From Syngnathus acus (lineage: Eukaryota > Chordata > Actinopteri > Syngnathiformes > Syngnathidae): DNA of 64,000 nucleotides. The notes below the pieces were generated by a model. That model worked only from the letters and a program-made list of their open reading frames with translations, made no database searches and was not told the DNA's origin. A program made the position numbers and the translations under genes. The DNA is taken from NCBI RefSeq assembly GCF_901709675.1, contig NC_051104.1, positions 2,649,501-2,713,500 of the forward strand, in the 5' to 3' direction. Shown here piece by piece: positions 49,491-64,000 of the stretch; position 1 is the first letter of the stretch, and every line of letters starts with the position of its first letter.

Positions 49491-49739
49491 TAATAGAGCT
49501 AGTCTAAAACATAAAACAAAGTCATGTTGATTCTTTTGGATTTTAATCACAATCACTTTTAATAGTTGTTAGGGTTTACAGATTATCTTGATCGTATGAT
49601 TATGTTGGAATGTAACCTGTAATAATTAACCTAGCTTGTCCTGTCTTAACAAAAGTAGTAGAACAAAGTGCTAAGATCTTTTGAACTGATTGACTAGCTG
49701 CAGAGGAAGTAATCAAAGTTTAACGTAAAATGAGCAAAC

Positions 49740-50443
49740 TGTCACGTTCAAAGTCCTGCTAACTTATTTGTTGCCTTCAAAGAAATGAAAGCATGGACTC
49801 TATTTCAATAAATCATTGACTGGAAAGCAATTAACTGCTTAAGATTTGTTAACGGTAAATTTGAAAGAAAGGTAATGGCCTTGTTTGGCAACCTGCAGAC
49901 AGGTAATATTACAGTTACATTTGTAAAAATTCTGATTGTACTGAAATAATCAAACTGAAGTACTGGAAACTCCAATCAAAAATGAGAATGAAGGGAGGAA
50001 TATTAAGTGTGGAGGCATATTTGGAACTGAAGAATAGTCATGACGCCAATTGTCTTAGTGCAACCAATATTAAAGTTGACTAGCTAACATTTAAGTCAAG
50101 AAATAAACAAATTGAGATCGAACAGTTGAGGGCTTGAATTTGCTTCCACAGAACAAGTACACCCTTGCCATGCTGTGCAAAGTTCGCTCGTCTTGTGCTG
50201 TCAACATAATGTTTCCTCTTATCTTTAAGACCAAGTAGGAGACGAGTTGGGAGCTAAATGAAAAAAAAGTTGTCCAAACAAGTTGTGTTGAATCGCTTTT
50301 TTATTGTGCGGTAAAAGATTTCATCCAGTCACAAGTGTCATGAGTATTTCTGTACATATGTCAACACATCCATCAAAAGCAAACAGGAGAAAAAAAACCC
50401 CCCACATTGGGCATCTACAAAAGGGGAAGAAGCACTACAACAT
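49740..50443. repeat. Segmental duplicate, right copy
   Basis: Counterpart of 42190-42890. It lacks the hAT insertion that follows there and so shows the pre-insertion sequence. It marks the right end of the HHLA2-like array. Confidence 0.8.
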
Positions 50444-51528
50444 CACATCATGTCTTCAAAGTTTTAACGGGAGTGCGGCTGACTTCAGTGTAAGATGTTC
50501 CTTTTCCTGCACCACACAAAACCTGTGCGCTCTTTGTACTAGTACACTTTTTGTCCTCAACAGCAAGACATGTAGAATAGCGGCCGAGTTTTTATTCCCA
50601 ATACAGGTAAAAAGAATCTATCAGGGATGAGAATGGCAAATGTGAAAAAACACTGAAAAGTAGCCGGGGGGCCCCACCGGGGGTCTGTCTATATATTGAT
50701 TGAAGATTGATATAAATTAAAGATTTATTCTAACAATATCATGACAATAGCGTAACATTAGCTTACATGTTACTTTCTAAACCCACATGCTTGTAAAAGT
50801 AAGAAACTGTCTGTGTTTTTTTTGTTTCGATGTGCTCCTTAATGTTCATCGTGCCGCGACCTCCATAGCTGATCATATCTTGATAGAAAATACTCAAAAC
50901 CTTCCCCGGGACATCTACTTTACGGATATGTTCCGTCAGGCACATGGTTATGGACTGTGTTCCGAATTGTACAAGGACACTGCTCTCGAGCCATGCCCAT
51001 CTGAGTTCTTGTTCCCGTTCGACTTGTCTATTTCCCTGGCACGATCCTCATGCTGGCGAGTAGGCCCTAGATCTATCTAACTACAAGTGATGAAAACCCA
51101 AATCACAAATTCACATTGTGGCGGTGTAAAAACACTAGTTCTCCAGGTAAGTTAAGTTAACAAGTGGAAAATTAGCGCCAAAATGCTGCCGAAAATAAGG
51201 CGGATGTTGTCGCATCACTGCTGCCAGTGAGTTAGGTTAACAGAGGTAAGCCGATTTCCGTACTCACAGTTAAACTAATTTTGCCTTGAGATGTGCCAAA
51301 AGATGCCGTCGTGGCGGGCGGGCAAATGCTCGCGAGTCGCCGAGGCTAACGTTGCCCGGTGTTACAGGTTAACTTGCTCTCATGTTATCTTGCTCCCAGT
51401 CTCCAGTTGAACTCGTTCGGGTAAAGCATGTCACAAAATCTTGTGTTTCGTGACAAGCGATATGGAACTTGCCCGACTGCAAAACTGCTCAAATTCTCAA
51501 TCAAAACGTTGAACGAAAAACACACTTA

Positions 51529-51837
51529 TGGTATTTTCCGCACTATAAGGCGCACCGGATTATAAGGCGCGCCTTCAATGAATGGCCCATTTTAAAACTT
51601 TGTCCATATATAAGGCGCACCGGATTATAAGGCGCACCTTCAATGAACGGCCCATTTTAAAACTTTGTCCATATATAAGATATAAACATTTGGGCCGCGG
51701 GCCGGACTTTGGACGCGCCTGATGTAGTGCCTCAATATTGGTCCATATATAAGGCGCACCCGATTATAAGGCGCACTGTCGGCTTTTGAGAAAATTTGAA
51801 GTTTTTAAGTGCGCCTTATAGTGCGAGAAATACAGTA
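51529..51837. mobile_element. MITE with ACTATAAGGCGCAC inverted termini
   Basis: Left tattttccgcactataaggcgcac and right gtgcgccttatagtgcgagaaata are inverted repeats. Two internal tandem units of about 75 bases repeat the motif (51536 and 51612). It has no coding capacity and resembles a family common in fish. Confidence 0.75.
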
Positions 51838-51844
51838 GTTTGAA

Positions 51845-52690
51845 TGATCTACTGTAAATTTCGGACTATAAGCCGCGACTTTTTTCTCAACTTTTGAACC
51901 CTGCGGCTTATAGTCCGGTGCGACTTATATAGGATTTTTTCCGTGATTTTTGTGATGACTTGATCACTTTTATACACTCGTAAAAAGGCTGTGGACCGCT
52001 GTTGTGTGGTATCTTGAAGAAAAAAACAACAAAAATACTATTTTGAAACACTACTATGGCTGCTGCTTATTCTGGCTGTGTTGCTTGTGACTATTATGAG
52101 CTTTAGTAGGAATGCACGCTAGGTGACCTGCGTCAAAGGGCTCTAAACCCTTTCTCTTACTCTGCCATGTGACTCAGAGATTACACAAAGCAGTGGCGCT
52201 GTTTGGACCATCTGCATTGTATTAAAACCCAATCAATCAGCATTTAAATTCAATTCTTCTGACATTTCGCTCACCAAAAACAAGTTGTAATGAATGTGAA
52301 CTTTTAATGCATTTTATTCAGAAGGTTACTTTGAACCTTGAGGCTTAAATGGCGGCGCGGCGCATTTATGGATTTTTATGGCCTCCAGGGGGCGCTCTAG
52401 CAGGAAGCAAGAGCGAGACAGACGAAGAAGAGATAATGCGCCGAAGAAGACGTGCTAGCTTGATTGTGTTTTGAACATTTCGCGCATCATGCACACACCC
52501 TCATCATGGAAAACATACGAAGAAATGCATATGATGCAGCTTTTAAGTTAAAAGCAAATCGATTTGGCTGTCAAAGAGGGAAATAGAGCTGCTGCACGTA
52601 AGCTTGGCATCGATGAATCGATGGTGAGACGGAGACGGCAGTTGAAGAACTTCATATTAAATAGCCTAAGGATTATTTGATCTGTTTTGA
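51845..52690 (+). mobile_element. Pogo-like transposon relic with HTH fragment
   Basis: Starts with a related terminus (tttcggactataagccgcga). Downstream, after a one-base frame disruption, bases 52558-52660 read IDLAVKEGNRAAARKLGIDE then SMVRRRRQL, the psq/CENP-B-type helix-turn-helix start of pogo/Tigger transposases. No DDE core follows, so it is a decayed copy. Confidence 0.7.
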
Positions 52691-53504
52691 CTGTAAAGAA
52701 ACAGTTTAAGCTGAGCAATAATGGTAGCATGCATATTTATGTATGGCATTTCTGTTTATATTTGAGATGTTTCAGTCCTAAAACAAGATTTTATGCTTTA
52801 TATTGGCTACAATTACATTTACAAATATATATTTGAGAGTAAAAAAATGTCTCCATTATCCGTAAAACAATTAAGGAGAAGGGTTCACTTAATTGTCATA
52901 CTCTGTTCTAATGTTTATACGATGATACGAATGTGTCTTGAGTGAGGACAGATTATTTTCTTCACTTCTTTGAGTTTAATAAACTTCTGTAGACACACGT
53001 AATTTTTGTTGTTGTTTTTTTTATCTCAGCAAGGTAACTCAGGGTATAACTTGTGGCTTTTCACTAAATTACATGTTATTGGTTAAACACTTACACATAT
53101 GTTGAGGGCAGTGCATTTAAAATTAAATTTTACTTTTCAGTTTTAGATTGATATAAGATTCACTTAACAGAACAGGATTTTATGCTTATTAAAATGTAAT
53201 TGAGTAAATTCAGTGAGCCTATAAAGCTGTTGCTTTGACTGTAAAATATAGTTGTTAATACTAAAAAAATAATTATATTTGAATCAATATTTGAGTTAAA
53301 CATGCAGAAAAATTCCGTCAAACTGCATTTTTAATCTACAATTATTACTGCAAATTTATGTTATGTACTTGGGGTTTTTCAGTAAAGTTGAATGAGATTG
53401 GATGTAGAATTGACATCAATTCATTGCAAATTTTACTAAAATTATTAGTTTTATAGCTGCATATTCATGCTTATTCAGCAGAACATAGCTGTTAAATCTA
53501 CCAA

Positions 53505-53667
53505 TGTAGATTGTACTTTTTGTAAATTATAACAGTTTAAAACTGTATGATTTACAGGTTGCTCTGTAAAATCGTTTACATTTTGACTGTATATTTTACA
53601 GGATTATTCTGGCAACCCCAGCTGCCAGTTTTATTCTGTAAAAACAACGGATTTATTTTTACAGTGT
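53505..53667. mobile_element. Short ACTGTAAAA-type MITE
   Basis: Sequence with acaggattattctggcaacc and ttctgtaaaaacaacggatt, ending ttacagtgta, matches a short repeat frequent in fish genomes. It is palindromic in style (tttaca/tgtaaa) and non-coding. Confidence 0.5.
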
Positions 53668-53905
53668 AGATAACCCTTGCTTTTTTATTTTTTTTGGGCT
53701 GGAATTTTTTGCCCCCAGCCTTAGATTTAAATTTCAATCATTAAGAAATGACCAGTTTTATCTAGCTTTTTTTTTTTTTTATATATAGATAACCCTTTAT
53801 TTTTTTGGGGCTGGAACTTTTTGCCCCCAGCCTTAAATTTAAATTTCAATCATTAAGAAATGACCAGTTTTATCTAGCTTTTTTTTTTTTATATATACAT
53901 AATCC
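53668..53905 (+). repeat. Two tandem copies of a roughly 120-bp unit
   Basis: gataacccttg...ggctggaattttttgccccc...ttaagaaatgaccagtttta...tagctttttttt occurs twice head to tail (from 53668 and from 53787) with few differences. A recent tandem duplication within the composite element. Confidence 0.8.
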
Positions 53906-53924
53906 TTGATTTTTTTATTTTATT

Positions 53925-54235
53925 GACGTCTCGACACAGACGCCAACATCGGCGCCCGTGGTGAAGAGGAAGCCGGGACGGCCGAGGAAAATCTGCAGAG
54001 AGAAGAGTTTCCACTGGATACATCTGAATTCAAATTAATTGCAAAGTGACTCTTACTATTCATTATTTTCTGCAGGTTAAATGTCATTTCAAAGTGACTC
54101 TTAGTTTACTATTCATATTTTCTGCAGGTTAAATGTCGCATTTGTTATACCGAACTTTCCTATTCGAATAAGAGCACCTCCTCAATGCTGAGGCATTACA
54201 GGGCCAGGCATAAACCTGAAGTCCAACATTAACTC
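53925..54235 (+). mobile_element. AT-hook and BED zinc-finger exons, probably transposase-derived
   Basis: Bases 53932-54010 encode VVKRKPGRPRK (an AT-hook core, GRP). Bases 54128-54232 encode VKCRICYTELSYSNKSTSSM then LRHYRARH and a stop: a C-x2-C / H-x4-H BED-type finger like those at the start of hAT/ZBED proteins. The two parts are separated by a 55-base tandem repeat (ctgcaggttaaatgtc twice). Either a dead transposase or a small DNA-binding reading frame. Confidence 0.5.
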
Positions 54236-54375
54236 AGGTATACAGCCAGTTTACAACTTACTCACAGTTGCTTTCTTGATAATTAATTCCTATTAACGAC
54301 AATTTTATTGTATTTTATTAGGGCTCTTGAAAGATGTTCATGCAGTTTCTGGCACATCTTGGTATGCATTGTACT

Positions 54376-55100
54376 CCGTGAGTCGTCACCTTATCGTGGT
54401 GGAGGAGTTTGCGTGCCCCTATGATCCTAGGAGCCATGTTGTCTGGGGCTTCATGCCCCTGGTAGGGTCACCCATGGCAAAAGGGTCCTAGGTGAGGGGC
54501 CAGACAAAGCACGGCTCAGATGCTTATGATGCCCTTATGATGATTAAAATATATGGACCTAGTTTTCCCTCGCCCGGACGCGGGTCACCGGGGGCCCCCC
54601 TCTGGAGCCAGGCCTGGAGGTGGGGCTCGAAGGCGAGCGCCTGGTGGCCAGGCCTTCGCCCATGGGGGCCGGCCCGAAGAGAAAACGGGGGTCCTCATCC
54701 CATGGGCTCACCACCTGTAGGAGGGGCCAAAGGGGTCGGGTGCAAAGCGAGCTGGGCGGCGGCCAAAGGCAGGGACCTTGGCGGTCCGATCCCCGGCTGC
54801 AGAAGCTGGCTCTTGGGACCTGGAATGTCTCCTCTCTGGCTGGAAAAGAGCCCGAGCTGGTGTGTGAGGCAGAAAAGTTCCGACTAGACATAGTCGGACT
54901 TGCCTCCACACATAGTTTGGGCTCTGGTACAAGCCCTCTCGAGAGGGGCTGGACTCTCTTCCACTCTGGAGTTGCCCACGGTGAGAGGAGTCGAGCAGGT
55001 GTGGGCATACTTATTGCCCCCCCCGGTTGGGTGCCTGCACATTGGGGTTCACCCCGGTGAACGAGAGGGTAGCCTCTGTACAGAGGCCTACAATACCTAA
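54376..55100 (+). mobile_element. LINE 5' region with endonuclease start
   Basis: gtcaccttatcgtggtggag at the start matches the 5' leader of a LINE family common in fish. The frame around 54790-55020 reads LALGTWNVSSLAGKEPELVC and LDIVGLASTH, the opening strand and next motif of an apurinic-type endonuclease, then breaks off near 55100. Confidence 0.7.
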
Positions 55101-55689
55101 ACCCACACCAACCCTCCAGAGCTGTAAGTAAACCCTTTAATTCATCACAATGAATAATGAATTCCTGTTAATATAATTTACTTTAACTAATATATGGCAT
55201 ATGGAATGGGAGCTTCCTGACAAATGTATTGTGGAGCAAAATAGGCCCATATATGCTTTACACTCAGGACCTTCGGGACCACCTTGGGCCTGGGAAGCTC
55301 TTCGAGAGCACAGTATGTTACTTTGGTCCCATTCAGAATTATAGTTTGTATTATTGTCGTGCGCCTTCTCCTATGTGTTTTGTGTGTCCTATACCAAATA
55401 CTGTCTGTGGTAAATGCATTCTTGGCCACCACGGTCAAAGGCCACGAATCTCGAATTAAAGGTCATTTAATTGACTTTTACGAAATTACTTCCATTTGGC
55501 GGGGGAGGTTCAAGGGTCTTAGGAAGGTAAGAATAAGTTCAATGTATTCCTAAATTAACTATATTGTTCAGAATAATTCATCTGCACACAAAGAGATTGA
55601 TCAAAGACACTGATAAAATATTTATATATTAGGAAGTATGTAGATACTTGATGCAATATTTTATTTTGGAGATGATTTGTCAAATATAT

Positions 55690-56020
55690 CATCCTATAAA
55701 GTAACTGTGGAATGGGCTGGAAGATGAAATGAAGGAAAGCCGAAATATAGTTCTATTTAACAAAATGTATAAAGGAATGATATTTGCAAATTACCTAAAA
55801 GAGGAAAATGAAGGAGACTACTGTTAAACTTTTGGATTATAAGAGGTTTTTGTTGTTTTTCTTTTGTAGTTTTAATGTTCTCACTTGGAACTAAGTGATG
55901 GATAGGGGTAGGACATGATAAGCTTAGGTTTCTTCCTACTTCTTTTCGAACAGTAATATGTTGTTTGTTTTTCATTATTTTTATTCTTTAAATCATGTTC
56001 GAAATAAAGATTCATTCATA
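55690..56020 (+). mobile_element. LINE 3' end
   Basis: Shares its start with 44008-44150 and ends tcttcctacttcttttcgaa...gaaataaagattcattcat, the same 3' architecture as 48650-49490. Confidence 0.6.
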
Positions 56021-56867
56021 TATGTAGAGTGTGTGGGGCGGAGGATTTGGAAGAAGTAATCGATTGGGTAAGACCTGACAACATCCAGGTGAGCGTTACA
56101 TTTTGCTTGAATGTATATTCTGCTTTTGTGCCCCACAGATAGAGTGCTCCATTTGCTGGACCATTCAAAATGTGTGGGTGAACCAAATGTGGAGAAGGAT
56201 TACTGTTGCCCTTTGTGTATTTGACCTTTTTCTTTCCTTTTTTGGGGTATTGAATGTTACGTATTGCTTTCCTCACCAAACTACTTAAAGATATATACCT
56301 GATCTGTTAAGGTGAATTCCATTTGGAGTTCTCCATCATGAGCAATTGGTCGCAGGAGTCTAATTTAGGTTACGTTATATTTTATATTATATTTGTGTTA
56401 CACATGTAACATTCACTTATTGACTTCAGTTATTTGTCTCTAATTATTCGTCACATTTGAATGGTCTTTACAAAATCCATCCATTGACATCATCCCTGAC
56501 TTGGTGGTGAAACTGAACACTGCGCGCGCGTGTATTCGAACGCCTACAAGGACTTAAATGTCAACATTGTCCAAAGAGTGCTCTGATGTCAAACTTAACA
56601 GAACAATAAACCATCCTTAGCTGGGGCGGTGTGCAAGTGGACCACATTTTCAGCGGTAAACTTTTGTATATCCCACCGCTCACCCTTCGCGCGTCGCATA
56701 TGACGGACAACCATTTGTGAAATTCTGTTCTCTCCACGCTCTTATTAATATGCAAAGCTAGACAAGTTCCATATCGCTTGTGGCGAAACTGCAGTCAAGA
56801 CACACAAGATTGCGCAACACACTTTACCCTAACGAGCGCAACTAGAGACAGGGAGCAAGAAAAAAAG

Positions 56868-57062
56868 AAAGCAACCATGTTGAGAATTATGATGTATGAA
56901 AGGGGAAGGAAAAAAAACAAGCAATAGCTTCTTCCTTCTCCTTTTTTGAACATGTTGATTTATGTGCCTTGTTGGCATAACATGAAATTATGTGAAAATG
57001 TGAAAAAATGATTTTGTGTTTGGTCGATCTTACGTTCAAAAATAAATTTCACTTCACTTCAC
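56868..57062 (+). mobile_element. LINE 3' end inside the right arm of the composite element
   Basis: gcttcttccttctccttttt...caaaaataaatttcacttcac is another short LINE tail. It interrupts the alignment of the composite element's right arm with its left arm, so it inserted later. Confidence 0.6.
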
Positions 57063-57397
57063 AAGATAACATGAGAGCAAGTTAACCTGTAACACCGGCC
57101 GCTTCCATACCAACCCCCATATATATATAAAAAAAATAATTCAACGGATTTACACGATTCACGAAAATGATATTTTTTACGGGAAAGAAAACACGGAAAT
57201 CTGCGGATCAGCGGAAAATTCTCATCCCTGATCTATGCGGTTGCCCTCGTGGTTCTTACAAGCACGAGAAATTTGTCTTGGTAGTGATGAGGAGGTGTAC
57301 TAGTACATGTACATGAAGTCAATGCGCGCACGTGTACATGGACCCTCAAATTGGCTAGTAAGGATATCGAAGGAACGTGTACATCACTATGCAAAAC

Positions 57398-60656
<3,259 letters not shown>

Positions 60657-61740
60657 TGCTACAAGAGAGTCCATGTTAATCATTTCTACTCTGGCAATCT
60701 ATGCTCATTTATGTTTGCCAGTCAATGGCATTTCACATTGTATATTAGAACAAAATTAGCAGGTATAGCTACTGTAAAACATCTTTGAGTGTCCAGAAAA
60801 GCCCTATATAGATCAGGGTTAGGGTTTTGAAGTTGGGTTTCAAAGTCAGGGTTTGGGTTACTGTTTCACACCAGGCCCAGTGTTAGGATGCTAAATAAGG
60901 AGTTGGGATTCAATGTAGCGCTTCAAATCACAGTTACGGTCGTAAAGTCAGCTGTAAAGCCAAGGTGAAGATCCAACTCGTCTCAAGTCTGCTTGAAACT
61001 AGGGTAAGGGCTTCAAAACCAGGTGTATAAGTAAGATTTCAAGCCACAATTTAAGAGGATAGTAAGGTATGAAGCCAGATTTAAATTTCCAAGCCAATTT
61101 TAGCATTTAGTTTTTTTGAACGGAGGTATATTCTCACCGACGTTAAATTTACATTCCTAAAAGTCACAAAAGTACCAAGATAAGTAATTTATTCGAGGGA
61201 GAAGCCGTGTAGGGAAGACTAGCAGTCGGCTATAATGAAGATTTGGAAAATAAAAGCTCTTTCCCGCTTCCTGAGTAGGCCTACGCCCGATGCTAATGCT
61301 AATAGCCGCGTACTGGCTCGCCTTAAAAAAGCGCCATCTGCTATTCGAGGCGCCGGGTCCTCTTGTCAGCACATAACCTTGCCAACAAGCCGGTTCCGAA
61401 TAAGTTACGACGCCCGCTGGTCCGTTCGGGCTACCCGAATGGACAGGCTGAAGCTAAGCGAGCTCACACGGTAGCAAAAGGCGTCGATAACGTCGTGCTC
61501 TTATTTCGAAGGATTCGCCGATTGCGACGGCGGTGCCCGCTTAAGTTAGCCCAAATATTAACAAACGCACAATTCGGAAAAGCAGTGCAAACGTACCATC
61601 CGTGGCCAAAATTAGTTAGCTGGGAAATTCTTTTTGGAACTGAGTCCGTGTAAATAAAAGCCGGAAAGTGCTGTACCTTTTAACATCCGTAATCCCGGGC
61701 CGTTATCTCGGGATTTTACGAGATCTCGCGAGACTGGCTG
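60657..61740 (-). other. 5' part of mynn: intron and probable promoter
   Basis: Upstream of the first coding exon is an AT-rich intron-like stretch. From about 61250 to 61740 composition becomes mixed with many CG dinucleotides (for example tctcgggattttacgagatctcgcgaga), consistent with a CpG promoter and untranslated first exon. Palindromic TCTCGCGAGA at 61724-61733 is a known promoter element of vertebrate housekeeping genes. Confidence 0.45.
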
Positions 61741-61794
61741 CGAAGATAGAATTTGAAGATCGGAATCAAAAAAGTCAGTGCTCATCATTAATTA

Positions 61795-62122
61795 CAGGAC
61801 TGTCTCAGAAAAATTAGAACCAAGCTGAGTGTTTGTCAAGGCTCAGGAAACCCTTGTAGGTGTTTCGAGTTAATTAGACGATTTAAGTGATTAGTTGAAT
61901 ACCCTATTAGTTTACTTTTTCATGATATTCTAATATTTAGAGATAGTATATTAGTTTTCTTAAGCTGTATGCCATAATCAGCTATATTAAAATAATAAAA
62001 GGCTTGCAATATTTCAGTTGATTTGTAATGAATCCAGAATGTTTGACATTTTTGTTTTGTTAATTCCATTCCAGAAAATAAAAAACTTTATCACAATATT
62101 CTAATTTTCTGAGACAGTCCTG
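61795..62122. mobile_element. 328-bp Tc1/mariner-type MITE
   Basis: CAGGACTGTCTCAGAAAAAT at the left is mirrored by ttttctgagacagtcctg at the right, flanked by TA on both sides (61793-61794 and 62123-62124). Non-coding. Confidence 0.9.
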
Positions 62123-62239
62123 TATATTAGAACGGATTTAACGAATTATCCCATAAATCAAAAGCTTTTGTCATATTTTTGTTGTAATTTTGTATTTAAA
62201 AATAAAATAAAAATTTGTGATAATTTGTTATTGTCACAA

Positions 62240-63311
62240 ACTCTTTATTGCACATATTTACAGATAAAAGATATTTACACTCACGTTTTATTTACAAGTG
62301 AGAAGCAATGCATTGTTGTTCACGATCCCCTATTAGTGTCTAACTTCTAAATCTAATTAACGCTCCTCTAAAACGGTTTGTATTTGCTTAAAGATGGCAC
62401 AAGATGCAGCAAAGGGCTACTTTTATCCAAGTTAAGCTCCTCAACTCACATCAAATTGTTTCTTTAGCACCATACCACCACCAAACAGCGCTAAAAGCAA
62501 CTGTTCAGCGTACAACAGGATTTGCGAAGGGCCCAAATGCACAGATTCACTGGTTTACCACCACAATAAACGCTGTAGTAATCTTTGGTTGATCTAAAAT
62601 AATATTTAAAACCAATGACATGTAGAAGTGCTACATTCAGGTTCGTGGGATGATTGGCTGTTCATATGCAGTTGATCAGATTCAGTACATTTAGCAGATA
62701 CACATGAAACACACAACAAAAAAACCACAAAGGATTATTAACATCTTCAATACGCTCAGATGAGTGGCAAAAATGTGACAACAAACTTTGATGCGCAATG
62801 TTATCACAAATGTTTCTAATAAGGAACAGAATTACTCTTCCTGTCTTATGGCATCAATCATCTGTGAACCATCAACAAATGAGGGGAAAAAAAAAGGCAA
62901 ATTGCTTACTTATTTACATAGACCACTGAAAACAAGCTATTTTTGAGATGTTGCAGATTTTGTTCCCCACTAGAAAGAATCCTGTTGAACAAATAAAAAA
63001 AAATCTGCTGCTTTGTCACAAGCGGCCAAATAAAAATTACAGTCAGACATCACATGCTCGCTTATTTAGGCTACAAAGGGGAAGCACATGTTTGTTAGCA
63101 GCAAGTAGTCACTTTTGAATTTGAATTGGATTTTTTACTCAATGGAAATTTTAAGAAAATCGTCCTCGTGTCCATCGCCGCCTCACCTCTGGCCGTCACT
63201 TGACGCCGCTCCCGCGTTTGTCCCTCGCTTGGAACGTCTTTGGGTTTGATGTCCACCAAGTTCTGATGGATAGGATCCTCTGGAGGAAGTGCAACAGCGG
63301 CCTCTTGTGGC
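62240..63311 (-). other. Probable tnfsf10 3' UTR
   Basis: About 1 kb of AT-rich, non-repetitive sequence follows the tnfsf10 stop codon on the minus strand and contains a minus-strand AATAAA at about 62247-62242. No other exon is seen. Confidence 0.5.
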
Positions 63312-63951
63312 CTAGCTGATGAGGAAGGCCCCAAAAAAGCTGCTCTTCTCGTCCATGTCCACGGCAGAGGCGTTGGTCACTGTGACAAAGAGGCGGTCGC
63401 CCGGGCTGAGAGAGAAAAGCCCCCCCTGGTGGGCCGAGTGCAGCGAAAATTGGGAGTCCTTGGACCAGCAGGAGGTCCTGCTGGTCTTCATCAGCAGGAT
63501 GGGCACTGGGTAGGTGCTCACCTGCGAGAAAAGGCTTGTCAAGTTTGCGCATAAATTTGATTTGTAGCAACTTCTGTAGGTCAAAGGGCATCTTTGCTAA
63601 TATGCTGACACTAAGAAGATGGCTGCCAACAGAGAGGAGCCGCTTTACTAAAGCACATTCAGAGTTGAGTTTTAAAATGGAGAATGGGCGCCCTTACCTT
63701 CTTGTAGATGTACTGCAGCAGAGGCCTTCCTCTGTCCTCGCCGCCATCGTCCGAGGCGTCCTCGTCCACAGGGCGGCTGTGTCTGAAGTAGGTCTGGGCG
63801 TAGATGTAGTAGAGGCCGGGCCGCGGGACCACCAGCTCGCCGTCCACCAGCTGGACGTCCTGCAGGAAGGCCAGACCCTTCTCGCCTTCCCACCACGAAA
63901 TCTTCTGCCCGTGAACGCGCCGGGCACCCGCCGTTCCCCCTGGGAAGGAGA
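63312..63951 (-). CDS. tnfsf10: TNF superfamily member 10 (TRAIL), C-terminal exons only
   Basis: Two exons on the minus strand, 63951-63698 and 63521-63312 (stop TAG at 63314-63312), encode about 153 C-terminal residues, i.e. most of the TNF homology domain. Diagnostic stretches are GQKISWWEGEKGLAFLQ, GLYYIYAQTYFRHS, YPVPILLMKTSRTSCWSKDS and the ending SSFFGAFLIS, all lining up with TRAIL. The Cys in TSCWSKD corresponds to the zinc-binding Cys230 of human TRAIL, at which the trimer is held. TRAIL is a type II membrane ligand that triggers apoptosis through death receptors. The signal-anchor, stalk and first part of the domain lie beyond the right edge. An insertion of Asp/Gly-rich residues (DEDASDDGGEDRG) occupies a surface loop. 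Confidence 0.93.
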
Positions 63952-64000
63952 CTGAACACAAATCAGTTACTAACAAATGCTACATAATTATCATTTCAGT

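Larger units (their letters stand above)
50622..57230. mobile_element. 6.6-kb composite element with long inverted ends
   Basis: Left end CAGGGATGAGAATGG is mirrored by the right end ATTCTCATCCCTG; both sides are flanked by ATCTAT (50616-50621, 57231-57236). Longer subterminal parts also match in inverse orientation: 51350-51475 against 57105-56740 (for example ggtgttacaggttaacttgc, and gacaagcgatatggaacttg). The interior is filled with other elements (two MITEs, a pogo relic, a BED-finger frame, LINE pieces). The superfamily is uncertain: the ends look hAT-like, but only six flanking bases match. Confidence 0.6.

Noticed and set aside
54492-55060. GC-rich open frames in three phases
   Set aside because: All fall in the LINE leader; only the short endonuclease start is meaningful.

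Overview
This window is nuclear DNA from a bony fish, most likely a teleost. All coding regions are split into short exons with GT-AG introns. The proteins are vertebrate families, and the spacers carry fish-type transposons (hAT, Tc1/mariner and pogo MITEs, LINE 3' ends, a 5S-like SINE) and long CA/GT microsatellites. Exon phases were checked by hand; wherever a CDS is called, the listed exons join in one open frame unless stated.

Layout. (1) 92-11464, minus: dip2c, 30 exons, 3' end cut by the left edge. (2) 12.6-16.65 kb, minus: a larp4b-like gene in the same order and orientation as human DIP2C-LARP4B (10p15.3). It keeps a PAM2-like motif and the RRM but has lost the La motif, and one splice donor reads GA instead of GT. 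(3) 17801-21999, minus: a complete 10-exon gabrr3-type GABA-A rho receptor subunit. (4) 23.8-50.5 kb, plus: a tandem array of HHLA2-like (B7 family) immunoglobulin genes. One complete type-A gene (V-C-V, membrane segment, long tail) is followed by four type-B genes. B1 and B2 are followed by recognisable pieces of the 3' half of a type-A gene; behind B3 and B4 only shared flanking sequence remains. Type-B copies differ by deletions: B1 loses its membrane anchor, B3 loses half its signal exon, B4 loses the third Ig domain but stays in frame, and B2 looks complete. (5) 50.6-57.2 kb: nested mobile DNA, apparently bounded by inverted termini. (6) 57398-60656, minus: a myoneurin (mynn)-type BTB/8-zinc-finger gene with two long Arg-Gly tracts. 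(7) 63312-63951, minus: the last two exons of tnfsf10 (TRAIL), 5' part beyond the right edge.

The left two genes are human chromosome 10 neighbours, while gabrr3, hhla2, mynn and tnfsf10 all have human chromosome 3 orthologues, so the window spans a synteny junction near 16.6-17.8 kb. The most interesting system is the HHLA2-like array, a young, actively rearranging cluster of candidate T-cell co-signalling ligands producing three-Ig, two-Ig and possibly soluble forms. Second is the larp4b-like gene with its RNA-binding La module cleanly removed.
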